Source: an uncultured Collinsella sp. (GTDB taxonomy: Bacteria; Actinomycetota; Coriobacteriia; Coriobacteriales; Coriobacteriaceae). Taken from it: a stretch of DNA of 58,512 nt. This document shows positions 41,304-49,026 of the stretch, one piece after another. How positions within the stretch are numbered: position 1 is the stretch's first letter; each line of letters opens with the position of its first letter. The stretch is taken from the NCBI GenBank assembly GCA_959019945.1, contig CAUEQD010000012.1, positions 1 through 58,512 of the forward strand, in the 5' to 3' direction. A program made the position numbers and the translations under genes. The notes under the pieces are model-generated. The model made no database searches. It was given only the letters and a program-made list of their open reading frames with translations, and was not told the origin of the DNA.

Positions 41304-41340
41304 GAAACCCGGTTCTGTCTCGTGCAGGACCGGGTTTCTT
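41304..41340 (+). terminator. Terminator of rplK-rplA
   Basis: GAAACCCGGT (41304-41313) and ACCGGGTTTC (41329-41338), with an inner CT/AG, followed by TT. Confidence 0.82.
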
Positions 41341-41353
41341 GCTATCGCGTCAA

Positions 41354-41392
41354 AACCACCTTAAAGGGGACAGTGCCCCCTTTAAGGTGGTT
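41354..41392 (-). repeat. GGGACAG-loop hairpin at the metallophosphoesterase stop
   Basis: AACCACCTTAAAGGGG (41354-41369) pairs with CCCCTTTAAGGTGGTT (41377-41392), 16 bp, around ACAGTGC. Its end overlaps the stop codon (41391-41393) of the minus-strand gene. Confidence 0.75.
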
Positions 41393-42101
41393 ACCAGGGT
41401 GTTCTAGCGGTTGAGGACTCGATAGCCTCGTGGCGCTTGAGTTCGCGACGCATGGTTTGCGAATTGAGCCAGGCTGCCTGCCAGCCACGGATGGGGTAGC
41501 GCGCTTCGTCCAGCTCAAACTGCGTATAGCCGCAGGCGTTGATGATCGTTGCCCCGCATGCGTGCTGACGCTCACGTTGAAAGTCGCGACCATAGCATTG
41601 GTGCACATGCCCGTGCACCATGTAGTCGGGATTCCAGGACTCGAGTGCTGTGTTAAAGCATTCGAATCCTCGATGCGGTAGATCGTCCAGATCGCCCACG
41701 CCGGCGGCGGGCGCATGGGTGAGCAAGATGTCGCAGCCACCGACCATCCTCACTTTACGAGACAGCTTGCGCACGCGCTTGGCCATCTCGCGTTCGGTGT
41801 ACATGTTGGCGCCATCTCGGTAGCGCATGGAGCCGCCAAGCCCCGCAATGCGGACGCCGCGATACACGTACACGGTGTCTTCGACACAGATACAGCCGCC
41901 CGGTGCATGGCGCGCGTAGCGGTCATCGTGATTGCCGCGTACGTAGATGAGCGGTTTGTTGATGACCGTGACCAAAAACTCAAGATAGTCCGGGTCCAGA
42001 TCGCCAGCGGACAAAATCAGGTCGACACCCTCAAAGCGTTCTTTGCGAAAGCACTCCCAAAGGCATCGTTCTTCGCTATCGGCTATGGCAAGGATTTTCA
42101 T
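41391..42101 (-). CDS. Calcineurin-like metallophosphoesterase
   Basis: A 236-residue cytoplasmic phosphoesterase. It begins MKILAIADSE (usually D-x-H; here D-S-E, so the first metal motif is altered), then SAGDLDPDYLE (G-D), VRGNHDDR (G-N-H-D), LTHAPAAG and HGHVHQ (G-H-x-H). Most metal ligands are present. The substrate is unknown; relatives are diverse phosphodiesterases. Its start overlaps the end of the upstream BMP-domain gene by 4 bases (ATGA), so they form a coupled pair. Confidence 0.85.
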   Translation of the reverse strand: MKILAIADSEERCLWECFRKERFEGVDLILSAGDLDPDYLEFLVTVINKPLIYVRGNHDDRYARHAPGGCICVEDTVYVYRGVRIAGLGGSMRYRDGANMYTEREMAKRVRKLSRKVRMVGGCDILLTHAPAAGVGDLDDLPHRGFECFNTALESWNPDYMVHGHVHQCYGRDFQRERQHACGATIINACGYTQFELDEARYPIRGWQAAWLNSQTMRRELKRHEAIESSTARTPW

Positions 42102-44014
42102 AGGGCGTGGACCTTCGGCTCATCGTCGGGCTGCGGAATGGTGCCCATCACGTTGTCTGCTAGCCAGTCCATCTCGACGATTTGCGTGCTCGGCAGCGGG
42201 GGAAAGCCTTCGATCTGCACCACGCCGTCTTGGCTATGGAGCTCGCCGCCAAATGGATTGATGGAGCCCTCGACAATGCCATTGCGCAGTAGCTGAACGA
42301 GCTTGCGCGTCTGATAGGGCAGGCCTGGAGCGTAGCGAATATCGATAACGCCCGAACTCATGCCATACCAGTAGTTGACGGCGCGAACCTGGCTGTCGTC
42401 ACTGGTCTCATCCCAGGTGCCATGCAGCAGGCTTCGCACGATAAGCTCGTAGTAACGGCCCCAGTTCCATACCGGCATGGCAATGCCGGCAACCTTGCCA
42501 TCGACCAAGCGGTGGAGTCCGTAGGCCGTGGAGTCTTCGAGCGGCTTTGACATGTCGGCGCCGGACATGACGCTTACGCCTTCGCGGCACATGGCCTCGG
42601 CAAGGCCACCGGCGGGCACATCGCCCCAGGTCAGGATAATTTGCGCACGGGGGTCGAGTAGCGAGGCTCCAATCGCAAAGGCGTTGATCTCGCTGAGTGC
42701 GCCCGAGGCGAAGACCGACGCGTGGTAACCGATGCGGTGGTTGTCCGCCATGCTGGCGGCAAGGGCGCCCAGGAGGAACTTGGCCTCGTACATCTTGCCA
42801 AAGTACGAACGGACGCTTTGGTGGGGAAGGCCGATAGAGCAGTTGAGGAACCGAACCTGGGGATACTCAACGGCAGCCCTGAGCGTGTATTCCATCAGGC
42901 GGTGCGAGGTCGAGAAGATGACGCTGTCTCCATGTTTGACAGCCGTTTCCACGGCGGCGTAGAACACGTCCGGATCGTGGCAGTCCTCGAACGCCTCGGT
43001 GCGCACGATACCGCCAAAGTGCTCATCGAGATACTGACGCCCTTGGTCGTGCAGGCTGTCCCAGCTCGACGTCGCACAGGGGAACTCATGGATAAAGGCG
43101 ATGCGCAGGGGATTGGCCGCCGAATAGACGGTCTTGCCCATAAAGAAGTTGAGCACGCCGGAGGTGGACTTGGCGGGCGACTCTTCCTCATCGACGCTCG
43201 GTGCTTCGACAAGATCGACCTTGTCCTCGTTATTCTTGCCGGCAATGACCAGCTCACGCCAAATCTTACACAGGCGGTTTACGACGATATCCGTCGGCGT
43301 ATCCAGCAGGCGGTCCTGGTTGTACACATTGAGGTAGACGAGCATGGCGTCTGCGGGCGTAATGTCCAGGTGGTCGCCGCCCGCGCGAAAGTAGGCGCGC
43401 TTAAAGAGTAGGAAGGTGTGGCGCAGGTAGTCGACCTTTTTCTGCGGCCATTTTTCGATAAGGTCCTGACCGAGCATCTTGGCGAGCGTCTCGTAGCTTC
43501 CCTCGCGCGAGAACTCGATCTCGTATAGGGGGCAGACGCGCCAAAACGCGCAGAACTCACCGTACAGGCGGCTTTCGACGGAATCCCACGTGCCGGGGTA
43601 GAGACGGGTGACCTTGGCCGAAACCGTCGGGGCGTCCAGGAATTTGAGGACACTGACGCGCTTGTTGCCCTCTTGGACGTAAAACCGATGCATGAACTCG
43701 GTGACGATGACGGGATCGCGATAGCCCTCGGTCACCTGGATGTCGTAGAGGTTGGACCACTTGCGGGCGAACTCCGTGCTAAACGGCAGCAAGGGCATAA
43801 AGTTGCATGAAAAGGCCGACTGACGGCCCTTGGTAACCGTGCCGACGACCATTTCGAGCGGAATGTCTTTCAGGCCGACATTCTCTCGCTGGCCCAAGGG
43901 GAGCTGGGCAACCAAGCTATCGAGGTCCGTAAGGTACGGATGCTCGCTTTGACTAATGGCGCGTCGACGTCCTTGCTCGCCGCGCTTGCGTGCTTGACGA
44001 TAGGCCTCTTCCAT
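42098..44014 (-). CDS. Cytoplasmic BMP-domain protein with ParB-like N-terminal domain
   Basis: A 638-residue protein without signal peptide or lipobox. Around residues 45-125 it has a ParB/sulfiredoxin-like fold: GLKDIPLEMVVGT, then RDPVIVTEFMHRFYVQEGNKRVS, where V-x-E-G-N-x-R is the family signature. The C-terminal half (about 300-610) matches the BMP/PnrA (Bmp) nucleoside-binding domain of ABC importers: NPLRIAFIHEFPCATSSWD, VRSYFGKMYEAKFLLGALAA and ILTWGDVPAGGLAEAM. BMP proteins are normally extracytoplasmic lipoproteins, so this one is more likely a ligand sensor or regulator inside the cell (inference). RBS is AAGGGAG. It is followed by, and coupled to, a phosphoesterase. Confidence 0.75.
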   Translation of the reverse strand: MEEAYRQARKRGEQGRRRAISQSEHPYLTDLDSLVAQLPLGQRENVGLKDIPLEMVVGTVTKGRQSAFSCNFMPLLPFSTEFARKWSNLYDIQVTEGYRDPVIVTEFMHRFYVQEGNKRVSVLKFLDAPTVSAKVTRLYPGTWDSVESRLYGEFCAFWRVCPLYEIEFSREGSYETLAKMLGQDLIEKWPQKKVDYLRHTFLLFKRAYFRAGGDHLDITPADAMLVYLNVYNQDRLLDTPTDIVVNRLCKIWRELVIAGKNNEDKVDLVEAPSVDEEESPAKSTSGVLNFFMGKTVYSAANPLRIAFIHEFPCATSSWDSLHDQGRQYLDEHFGGIVRTEAFEDCHDPDVFYAAVETAVKHGDSVIFSTSHRLMEYTLRAAVEYPQVRFLNCSIGLPHQSVRSYFGKMYEAKFLLGALAASMADNHRIGYHASVFASGALSEINAFAIGASLLDPRAQIILTWGDVPAGGLAEAMCREGVSVMSGADMSKPLEDSTAYGLHRLVDGKVAGIAMPVWNWGRYYELIVRSLLHGTWDETSDDSQVRAVNYWYGMSSGVIDIRYAPGLPYQTRKLVQLLRNGIVEGSINPFGGELHSQDGVVQIEGFPPLPSTQIVEMDWLADNVMGTIPQPDDEPKVHAL

Positions 44015-44069
44015 AGTTTTGCTCCCTTAGTCGTTTAAACAACTATATGAACCATGGTACCACGAATGA

Positions 44070-44108
44070 AAACCACCACAAAGGTGCCTGTCCCCTTTGT
44101 GGTGGTTT
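44070..44108 (-). repeat. GGGACAG-loop hairpin at the mscS stop codon
   Basis: AAACCACCACAAAGG (44070-44084) pairs with 44094-44108; the loop TGCCTGTCC is the complement of GGACAGGCA. It overlaps the mscS stop (44107-44109) and is identical over about 40 bases to the hairpin at 47063-47103. Confidence 0.78.
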
Positions 44109-44874
44109 AGGCGATGATGGGGGCGATGGCGCGAATGCAGGCGTCGGCCGCCGTGAAAGTGGTGCTGTCGTCGCTGACGATAAAGATGATCTTGCCCTTA
44201 ATGCCAAAGTCGTCGATTTCGCTAAAGAGCACGTAGGGCTCCTTGTCAAAGCTCGAGATGGGAAGCACGGCGGCCTTGGTGGCGCTGGTCAGCTCGTCTG
44301 CCAGCGCGTCGAGCGAGGCCCACTTGGATGTGTCCTTTACGGCAACGGGCACAGCCACACGCCCAAAGGGCATGAGATGCACGAGCGTGTTCTTGGAGAT
44401 ATTTGAGTTGGGGACGATGATGGTCTGCCCGCAGGCGTCCTCGATGGTCGTATGACGCCAGGTGATGTCCTGGACCACGCCCGACACGCCACCGACTTCG
44501 ATATTGTCGCCGGGCTTGATGATGCCCATAAAGGTTACCTGCATGCCGCCGATAAGGTTTGAGAGCGTGTCCTGAAAGCCGAGCGAGATGGCGATGCCGC
44601 CGACGCCAAGAGCGGCGACGAGGGCGTTTGCGTTAATGCCAAAGCAGTTGTCGAGGATAAAGCTGCCGCCGATCATCCAGATGACGGCGCGCGCAATGTT
44701 GATGAAGATACTCGATGCCGGAAGCGGGTTGTCGTCGCGGTTGAGCAGGTGGCGCAGGGTCTTGGATACGACCTTGGTGGCGATGGCGGTGCCTATTACC
44801 AAGATGCCGGCCCAGATGATGTTGTGGACCCACCGTTGTTCAAAGAAATGAAGAATCGGTTCAAACAATTCCAT
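44107..44874 (-). CDS. Small-conductance mechanosensitive channel, MscS family
   Basis: A 255-residue MscS-type channel. It has an N-terminal hydrophobic helix (HNIIWAGILVIGTAIATKVV), a second (INIARAVIWMIGGSFILDNC) and the pore-lining third helix ANALVAALGVGGIAISLGFQ with the Gly/Ala packing pattern. The beta domain follows (DNIEVGGVSGVVQDITWRHT, IIVPNSNISKNTL). It releases solutes during osmotic downshock. No RBS beyond GGAGG (AGGAGGTTTTCC) is needed. It stands between a terminator and a hairpin repeat. Confidence 0.9.
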   Translation of the reverse strand: MELFEPILHFFEQRWVHNIIWAGILVIGTAIATKVVSKTLRHLLNRDDNPLPASSIFINIARAVIWMIGGSFILDNCFGINANALVAALGVGGIAISLGFQDTLSNLIGGMQVTFMGIIKPGDNIEVGGVSGVVQDITWRHTTIEDACGQTIIVPNSNISKNTLVHLMPFGRVAVPVAVKDTSKWASLDALADELTSATKAAVLPISSFDKEPYVLFSEIDDFGIKGKIIFIVSDDSTTFTAADACIRAIAPIIA

Positions 44875-44917
44875 GTTGGGAAAACCTCCTCATGATCGTC
44901 CAACCATGATACCCACC

Positions 44918-44951
44918 AAAAGCCCGTCCGATCACATTCGGACGGGCTTTT
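44918..44951 (-). terminator. Terminator of the nucleotidase gene
   Basis: AAAAGCCCGTCCGA and TCGGACGGGCTTTT form a perfect 14-bp stem; A- and T-runs at both sides make it work in either direction, here for the minus strand. Confidence 0.88.
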
Positions 44952-45002
44952 GCGCTCGATATAAGGTTTGTACGGCGGGGCTGCAAGGCCCGGCGGTGTA
45001 GC

Positions 45003-47039
45003 TTAGCGGCGGCGCTTCCAGATAATGCCGAGAACGATGATGACGATGCCGCCGATAAGGCATGCGCCGACCACGGTCGGCGTACGGTCTCCCGTTGCGG
45101 CAAGCTTACCGGCCGTCTTCTTGGTGGTGATCTGCGTGGTCGTCGTGCCGGGTTTGGGTGAGGGCTCAGGCGTTGGGGTCGGATGGGGTGCGGGGCTCTC
45201 AGCGGAGCTAAAGCTGATGGTGCCCGCGAGCGAGGCCACCTTGTGCTCCCAGTCGTCCTGCCCGATCAGTGCCCTCAGCGCTGCCTCGCACGTACCCCAC
45301 TCGGTGAGCTTCTTGGCGTTTGCGAAGGTGGGGAAGTCGGTCGTGTTGGTGATGATGTAGTTGTTGGTGGCGACGGTATAGGTCTTGGCGGGGTCGAGCG
45401 TGCTGCCGTCTTTGGTGAGCGTGGCACTCACGATGCGCTTGCCTTCAGACTGCGTCCAGTCGATTGTTACGTTGATGCCGCCAAAGGAAAGAACGCTGCC
45501 GGAGTCGTCGGGCCACTTGTACATGTCTTGGGCTTCCTGCTCGGTGTGGCCGGCTGCGACGTAGGCTTGCTGAAGTTCGTAGCTGTCATTGCATTTGTCG
45601 CTAATTTCCAACGAGTGCTCAAGCGCTGCGAGGAAGTCCGCGCCGGTCATGGTCCAGGTCTCCAAGGTGTTGCCGTAGGGCGAGATGGCGATGACGTCGC
45701 CGGCGGTCACGTTTCCCGCCGCGATGCCGCCGCGGATGCCGCCAGCGTTCTCAATAGCAAGGTCCGCGCTCGTCAGGCCAGGGTCCGCGCCCGTCAGGGA
45801 AAGATAGGAGCCGCAAATCACGTGGCCGATGGTCTGGGCCTTGGTGGTATCGCCTTCCTTGCTGGGACGCAAATCGGTAGTGCGCACCATCTCCCAGCCA
45901 TGCGTACCCGCGGCGTCCTCGCCGTAGAAATAGTTGGTGGAGGATGTGCCGAGCACCTTGTTCGATTCGCTTTCAAAGGCATCGTCGAGTGGCTTGATTT
46001 TGTTGTTGCGAACCTCGTCAAGGATGTTCTGGTTGTTAGGGTCTGCCAAAAGGTCGTCGACGTCCTTGGCGGTGTAGAGCTTCTCGTCGCTGTCGCCTGC
46101 GGAGACCGTCACCATGTCGTCGTTGGTGGTTTCGGTACCCCTGGTGTCGTACTCATAGGGAATGGAAAGCAGACCAACCTCGGCAAAGGCGCTGCCTGCC
46201 TCGACGACGCGGACCGGCTTGCCGTCGGCCCCCGTCACGTTTTCGTCTAAGTTGATGTGCTCGTGGCCCGCGACCAGTGTATCGACCCCAACGAGCTTTG
46301 CGGCAAAGGTCTTGGCGTTGAGCGTGTGCGCGATGCAGACGATAACGTTGCAGCCCTCATCCTCGCGCAGTCGCTTGGCCTCGGCATTGATGGCGTCCGC
46401 CGCACCCGAGAACGACGTGCCCGCGACCAGGTCCGCGCGTAGCGAGGAGCCCAGCGAATCATCCATGGCTCCGACGACGCCGACCTTAATCTTGTAGTTA
46501 AACGTGGGGCTGCCCTCGCCGTCCTTCCAAGTGCGATTGAGCGTCTTGGTGATGCTCGAGCTCCATACGCCGTTCGAGGACGTTGCATTCGCGCAGAGCA
46601 TGGCGAAAGGTGTACTGGTGGCACCATTGCCGGCCATCGTGCGAAGCTTGTCCGCGCCGTAGCTCCAGTCATGGTTGCCCGGTGTGGTTGCGTCGTAGCC
46701 GTTTGCGTAGAAGGTGTTCATGAGTTCGGCGATGCTCTTGCCCTCGCTCATGGTGGCAAAGGACTGCCCGTGGAAGGTGTCGCCTGCATCGAGCAGAAAG
46801 TCGGGGGCGTTGCTTTGAGCGCTATAGAGAACCGCCAGCCCGTCAAAGCCAATGGTGCCCGTGCCCTTGCTTGCGTTGTAGCTGTACTTGTAGCTGCCGT
46901 GGATGTCGTTGGTGTGCATGACGGTTACGGCGCCGTCAATAGCGACGGGCAGGTTCCCCGCGAAAGCGAGGCTTGGGATGCCTGTGAGCGCGCCGGCAAA
47001 CAACGCGGCAGCTAACGCAAGGCGGGGGAGTCTTTTCAT
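45003..47039 (-). CDS. Cell-wall-anchored 5'-nucleotidase/metallophosphatase
   Basis: A 678-residue secreted enzyme of the UshA/5'-nucleotidase family, hydrolysing extracellular nucleotides to nucleosides. A signal peptide (MKRLPRLALAAALFAGALTG...AFAG) is followed by the metallophosphatase domain: VMHTNDIHGS, DAGDTFHGQS, TTPGNHDWSYG, AHTLNA and AGHEH. The C-terminal substrate-binding domain (NAGGIRGGIAAG, ISPYGNTLETWTMTG) follows. After a Pro/Thr linker the end reads GKLAATGD, a TM helix (VVGACLIGGIVIIVLGIIW) and KRRR, a sortase signal of LAxTG type. The ATG at 47039 has AAGGAGA upstream. The stop is followed by a terminator before mscS. Confidence 0.92.
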   Translation of the reverse strand: MKRLPRLALAAALFAGALTGIPSLAFAGNLPVAIDGAVTVMHTNDIHGSYKYSYNASKGTGTIGFDGLAVLYSAQSNAPDFLLDAGDTFHGQSFATMSEGKSIAELMNTFYANGYDATTPGNHDWSYGADKLRTMAGNGATSTPFAMLCANATSSNGVWSSSITKTLNRTWKDGEGSPTFNYKIKVGVVGAMDDSLGSSLRADLVAGTSFSGAADAINAEAKRLREDEGCNVIVCIAHTLNAKTFAAKLVGVDTLVAGHEHINLDENVTGADGKPVRVVEAGSAFAEVGLLSIPYEYDTRGTETTNDDMVTVSAGDSDEKLYTAKDVDDLLADPNNQNILDEVRNNKIKPLDDAFESESNKVLGTSSTNYFYGEDAAGTHGWEMVRTTDLRPSKEGDTTKAQTIGHVICGSYLSLTGADPGLTSADLAIENAGGIRGGIAAGNVTAGDVIAISPYGNTLETWTMTGADFLAALEHSLEISDKCNDSYELQQAYVAAGHTEQEAQDMYKWPDDSGSVLSFGGINVTIDWTQSEGKRIVSATLTKDGSTLDPAKTYTVATNNYIITNTTDFPTFANAKKLTEWGTCEAALRALIGQDDWEHKVASLAGTISFSSAESPAPHPTPTPEPSPKPGTTTTQITTKKTAGKLAATGDRTPTVVGACLIGGIVIIVLGIIWKRRR

Positions 47040-47062
47040 GGCTGTCTCCTTACTCTTTAACA

Positions 47063-47103
47063 AAAACCACCACAAAGGTGCCTGTCCCCTTTGTGGTGGT
47101 TTT
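47063..47103 (-). repeat. GGGACAG-loop hairpin after the ABC ATPase gene
   Basis: AAAACCACCACAAAGG (47063-47078) pairs perfectly with 47088-47103 (16 bp); loop TGCCTGTCC. It starts 8 bases past the ATPase stop and is identical to the copy at 44070. Confidence 0.78.
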
Positions 47104-47111
47104 CTAGGTCG

Positions 47112-47906
47112 TTAGCTCAGCAGCATGCGGTCGTTGGCGAGCTCGCCGCCCGAGACCTCCTCGAACTTCTGCAGCAGGTCGGCAACGGTGAGCGACTTCT
47201 TCTCGTCGCCTGCCACGTCGTAGATTACGTGGCCCTCGTGCATCATGATCAGACGATTGCCCAGACGGATGGCGTCGTTCATGTTATGCGTGACCATGAG
47301 CGTGGTCAGGTGGTGCTCGTCGACGATTTCCTCGGTCAGATTGAGCACCTTAGAGGCTGTCTTGGGGTCGAGCGCCGCGGTGTGCTCGTCGAGCAGCAGC
47401 AGGCGTGGCTTGGTGAGCGTGGCCATGAGCAGGGTGAGTGCCTGGCGCTGGCCGCCCGAAAGCAGGCCGACCTTGGCGTTGAGGCGCGTGTCCAGACCAA
47501 GGTCTAGGCGCTTGAGCAGCTCAACGTACTCGTCCTTCTCGGCTTTGGTGACGCCCCACGAAAGACCGCGATGCTGGCCGCGGCGCTTGGCGAGGGCCAG
47601 GTTCTCGGCAATTTGCATGTCGGCTGCGGTGCCACGCATGGGGTCCTGGAACACGCGGCCCAGATACTTAGCGCGTTGTGACTCGCTCAGGCGCGAGATA
47701 TCGGTGCCGTCGAGCTCGATGACACCCGAATCGAGCGGATACACGCCGGCGATCATGTTGAGCAGCGTGGACTTGCCGGCGCCGTTGCCGCCAATCACGG
47801 TTACAAAGTCGCCGTCGTTAAGGGTGAGGTCGACGCCGGTGAGCGCGCGCTTCTCGGTGACGGTGCCCTTGTTAAAGGTTTTCTTGACGTGTGAGAGCTT
47901 AAGCAT
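47112..47906 (-). CDS. ABC transporter ATP-binding protein (TrpZ-like)
   Basis: 264-residue ATPase driving the importer formed with the two genes upstream. Walker A GGNGAGKST, Q-loop VFQDPMRG, signature LSGGQRQ, Walker B LLLLDEHTAALD and the switch His (VTHNMNDA) are intact. I prefer the ATG at 47906 (AAGGGGG about 9 bases upstream) to the ATG at 47915, which touches the RBS; both overlap the permease gene. The family (COG1101) always pairs with a COG4120 permease and COG2984 binding protein. Confidence 0.9.
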   Translation of the reverse strand: MLKLSHVKKTFNKGTVTEKRALTGVDLTLNDGDFVTVIGGNGAGKSTLLNMIAGVYPLDSGVIELDGTDISRLSESQRAKYLGRVFQDPMRGTAADMQIAENLALAKRRGQHRGLSWGVTKAEKDEYVELLKRLDLGLDTRLNAKVGLLSGGQRQALTLLMATLTKPRLLLLDEHTAALDPKTASKVLNLTEEIVDEHHLTTLMVTHNMNDAIRLGNRLIMMHEGHVIYDVAGDEKKSLTVADLLQKFEEVSGGELANDRMLLS

Positions 47907-48822
47907 CTGCCTCATCCCCCTTCGTGTAGGAGCTGCGGAGCTTATAGCGCTCCCAAACCACGGGCACGCACAGGGCCACGGCGACGATCACAGCGGAGAG
48001 CAGCTTCATGTCGTTGGCGTCCATGCCCAGCTGCAGCACGATGGCGCGGATGAGGAAGTAGACCACGGAGCCAAAGACGGCGGAGGCCAGGCGAACGCTA
48101 AACTGCGTGAGGCCGCCGGGCAGCAGGCGGCCGAGCACCTCGCCGATAACAATAGCGGCAAGACCGATAACGATGGCACCGGTGCCCATGCCAATGTCGG
48201 CGTACTTCTGGCTCTGGCAGATGAGCGCGCCCGAAAGACCGATGAGAGCGTTGGAGAGCACGAGGGCGATCATCTTGGTGGAGTTGGTGTTGACGCCCAG
48301 AGCGCGGATCATGTACTCGTTGTTGCCGGTGGCGCGCAGTGCCGAGCCGATCTCGGTGCCAAAGAACCAATACAGGATGGCGACGATAGCCACAGCGAGC
48401 AAAATGCCCAGGATGATGGCGACGGTGGACTGCGGCAGGCCCGTCATGTTGCTGACAGACGAGAAGATGGTGCCCTTGGCAAGGATGGGCGTGTTGGATT
48501 TGCCCATGATGCGCAGGTTGATGGACCACAGGCTGATCTGCGTCAGGATTCCGGCGAGGATCGCGGGAATCTCAAAAACGGTGGTCAAGATGCCTGTGAC
48601 AGCGCCCGCGATGGCACCGGCACACATGCCGGCCAGCACGGCGAGCAGCGGGTCGACGTTGTTATTGACGATGAGTACGGCGCAGACGCAGCCGCCGAGG
48701 GCAAAGCTGCCGTCGCAGGTCATATCGGGGATGTCGAGCAGGCGGAACGTGATAAACACGCCAAGCACCATAATGCCCCAGAGGACGCCCTGCGAAATGG
48801 CGCCCTGCAATGCAATGAGCAT
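47899..48822 (-). CDS. ABC transporter permease (TrpY-like)
   Basis: A 307-residue integral membrane protein with eight to nine hydrophobic segments, beginning LQGAISQGVLWGIMVLGVFI and carrying the conserved LLDIPDMTCDGSFALGG of the COG4120 permease family. It forms the channel for the substrate delivered by the lipoprotein at 49027-50007. RBS is AGGAGG. It overlaps the ATPase gene by 8 bases (using the 47906 start). Confidence 0.88.
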   Translation of the reverse strand: MLIALQGAISQGVLWGIMVLGVFITFRLLDIPDMTCDGSFALGGCVCAVLIVNNNVDPLLAVLAGMCAGAIAGAVTGILTTVFEIPAILAGILTQISLWSINLRIMGKSNTPILAKGTIFSSVSNMTGLPQSTVAIILGILLAVAIVAILYWFFGTEIGSALRATGNNEYMIRALGVNTNSTKMIALVLSNALIGLSGALICQSQKYADIGMGTGAIVIGLAAIVIGEVLGRLLPGGLTQFSVRLASAVFGSVVYFLIRAIVLQLGMDANDMKLLSAVIVAVALCVPVVWERYKLRSSYTKGDEADA

Positions 48823-48927
48823 GCTTCATACCTCCTAGGATAGGGTGGACACGTGAGTCACCATGATAGCGGTAACAATGTATGAAAGAGCTGCGGTCGG
48901 ATGTTTTGTCTCATCCGTAACAAGCAG

Positions 48928-48956
48928 GGCGGACGCCGGTCTACGACGTCCGCCCA
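48928..48956 (-). other. Intercistronic hairpin between binding protein and permease
   Basis: GGGCGGACG (48928-48936) pairs with CGTCCGCCC (48948-48956). No clear T-run follows on the minus strand, so it is more likely an mRNA-stabilising or partially terminating hairpin that raises binding-protein over permease level. The rest of the 204-base gap shows no gene. Confidence 0.6.
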
Positions 48957-49026
48957 CGTGGCTCAGATATTGAATAACGCGGCTATGGCGCGAGCGCGGG
49001 CTCTAGATGCATTGCCGCGCATGACG

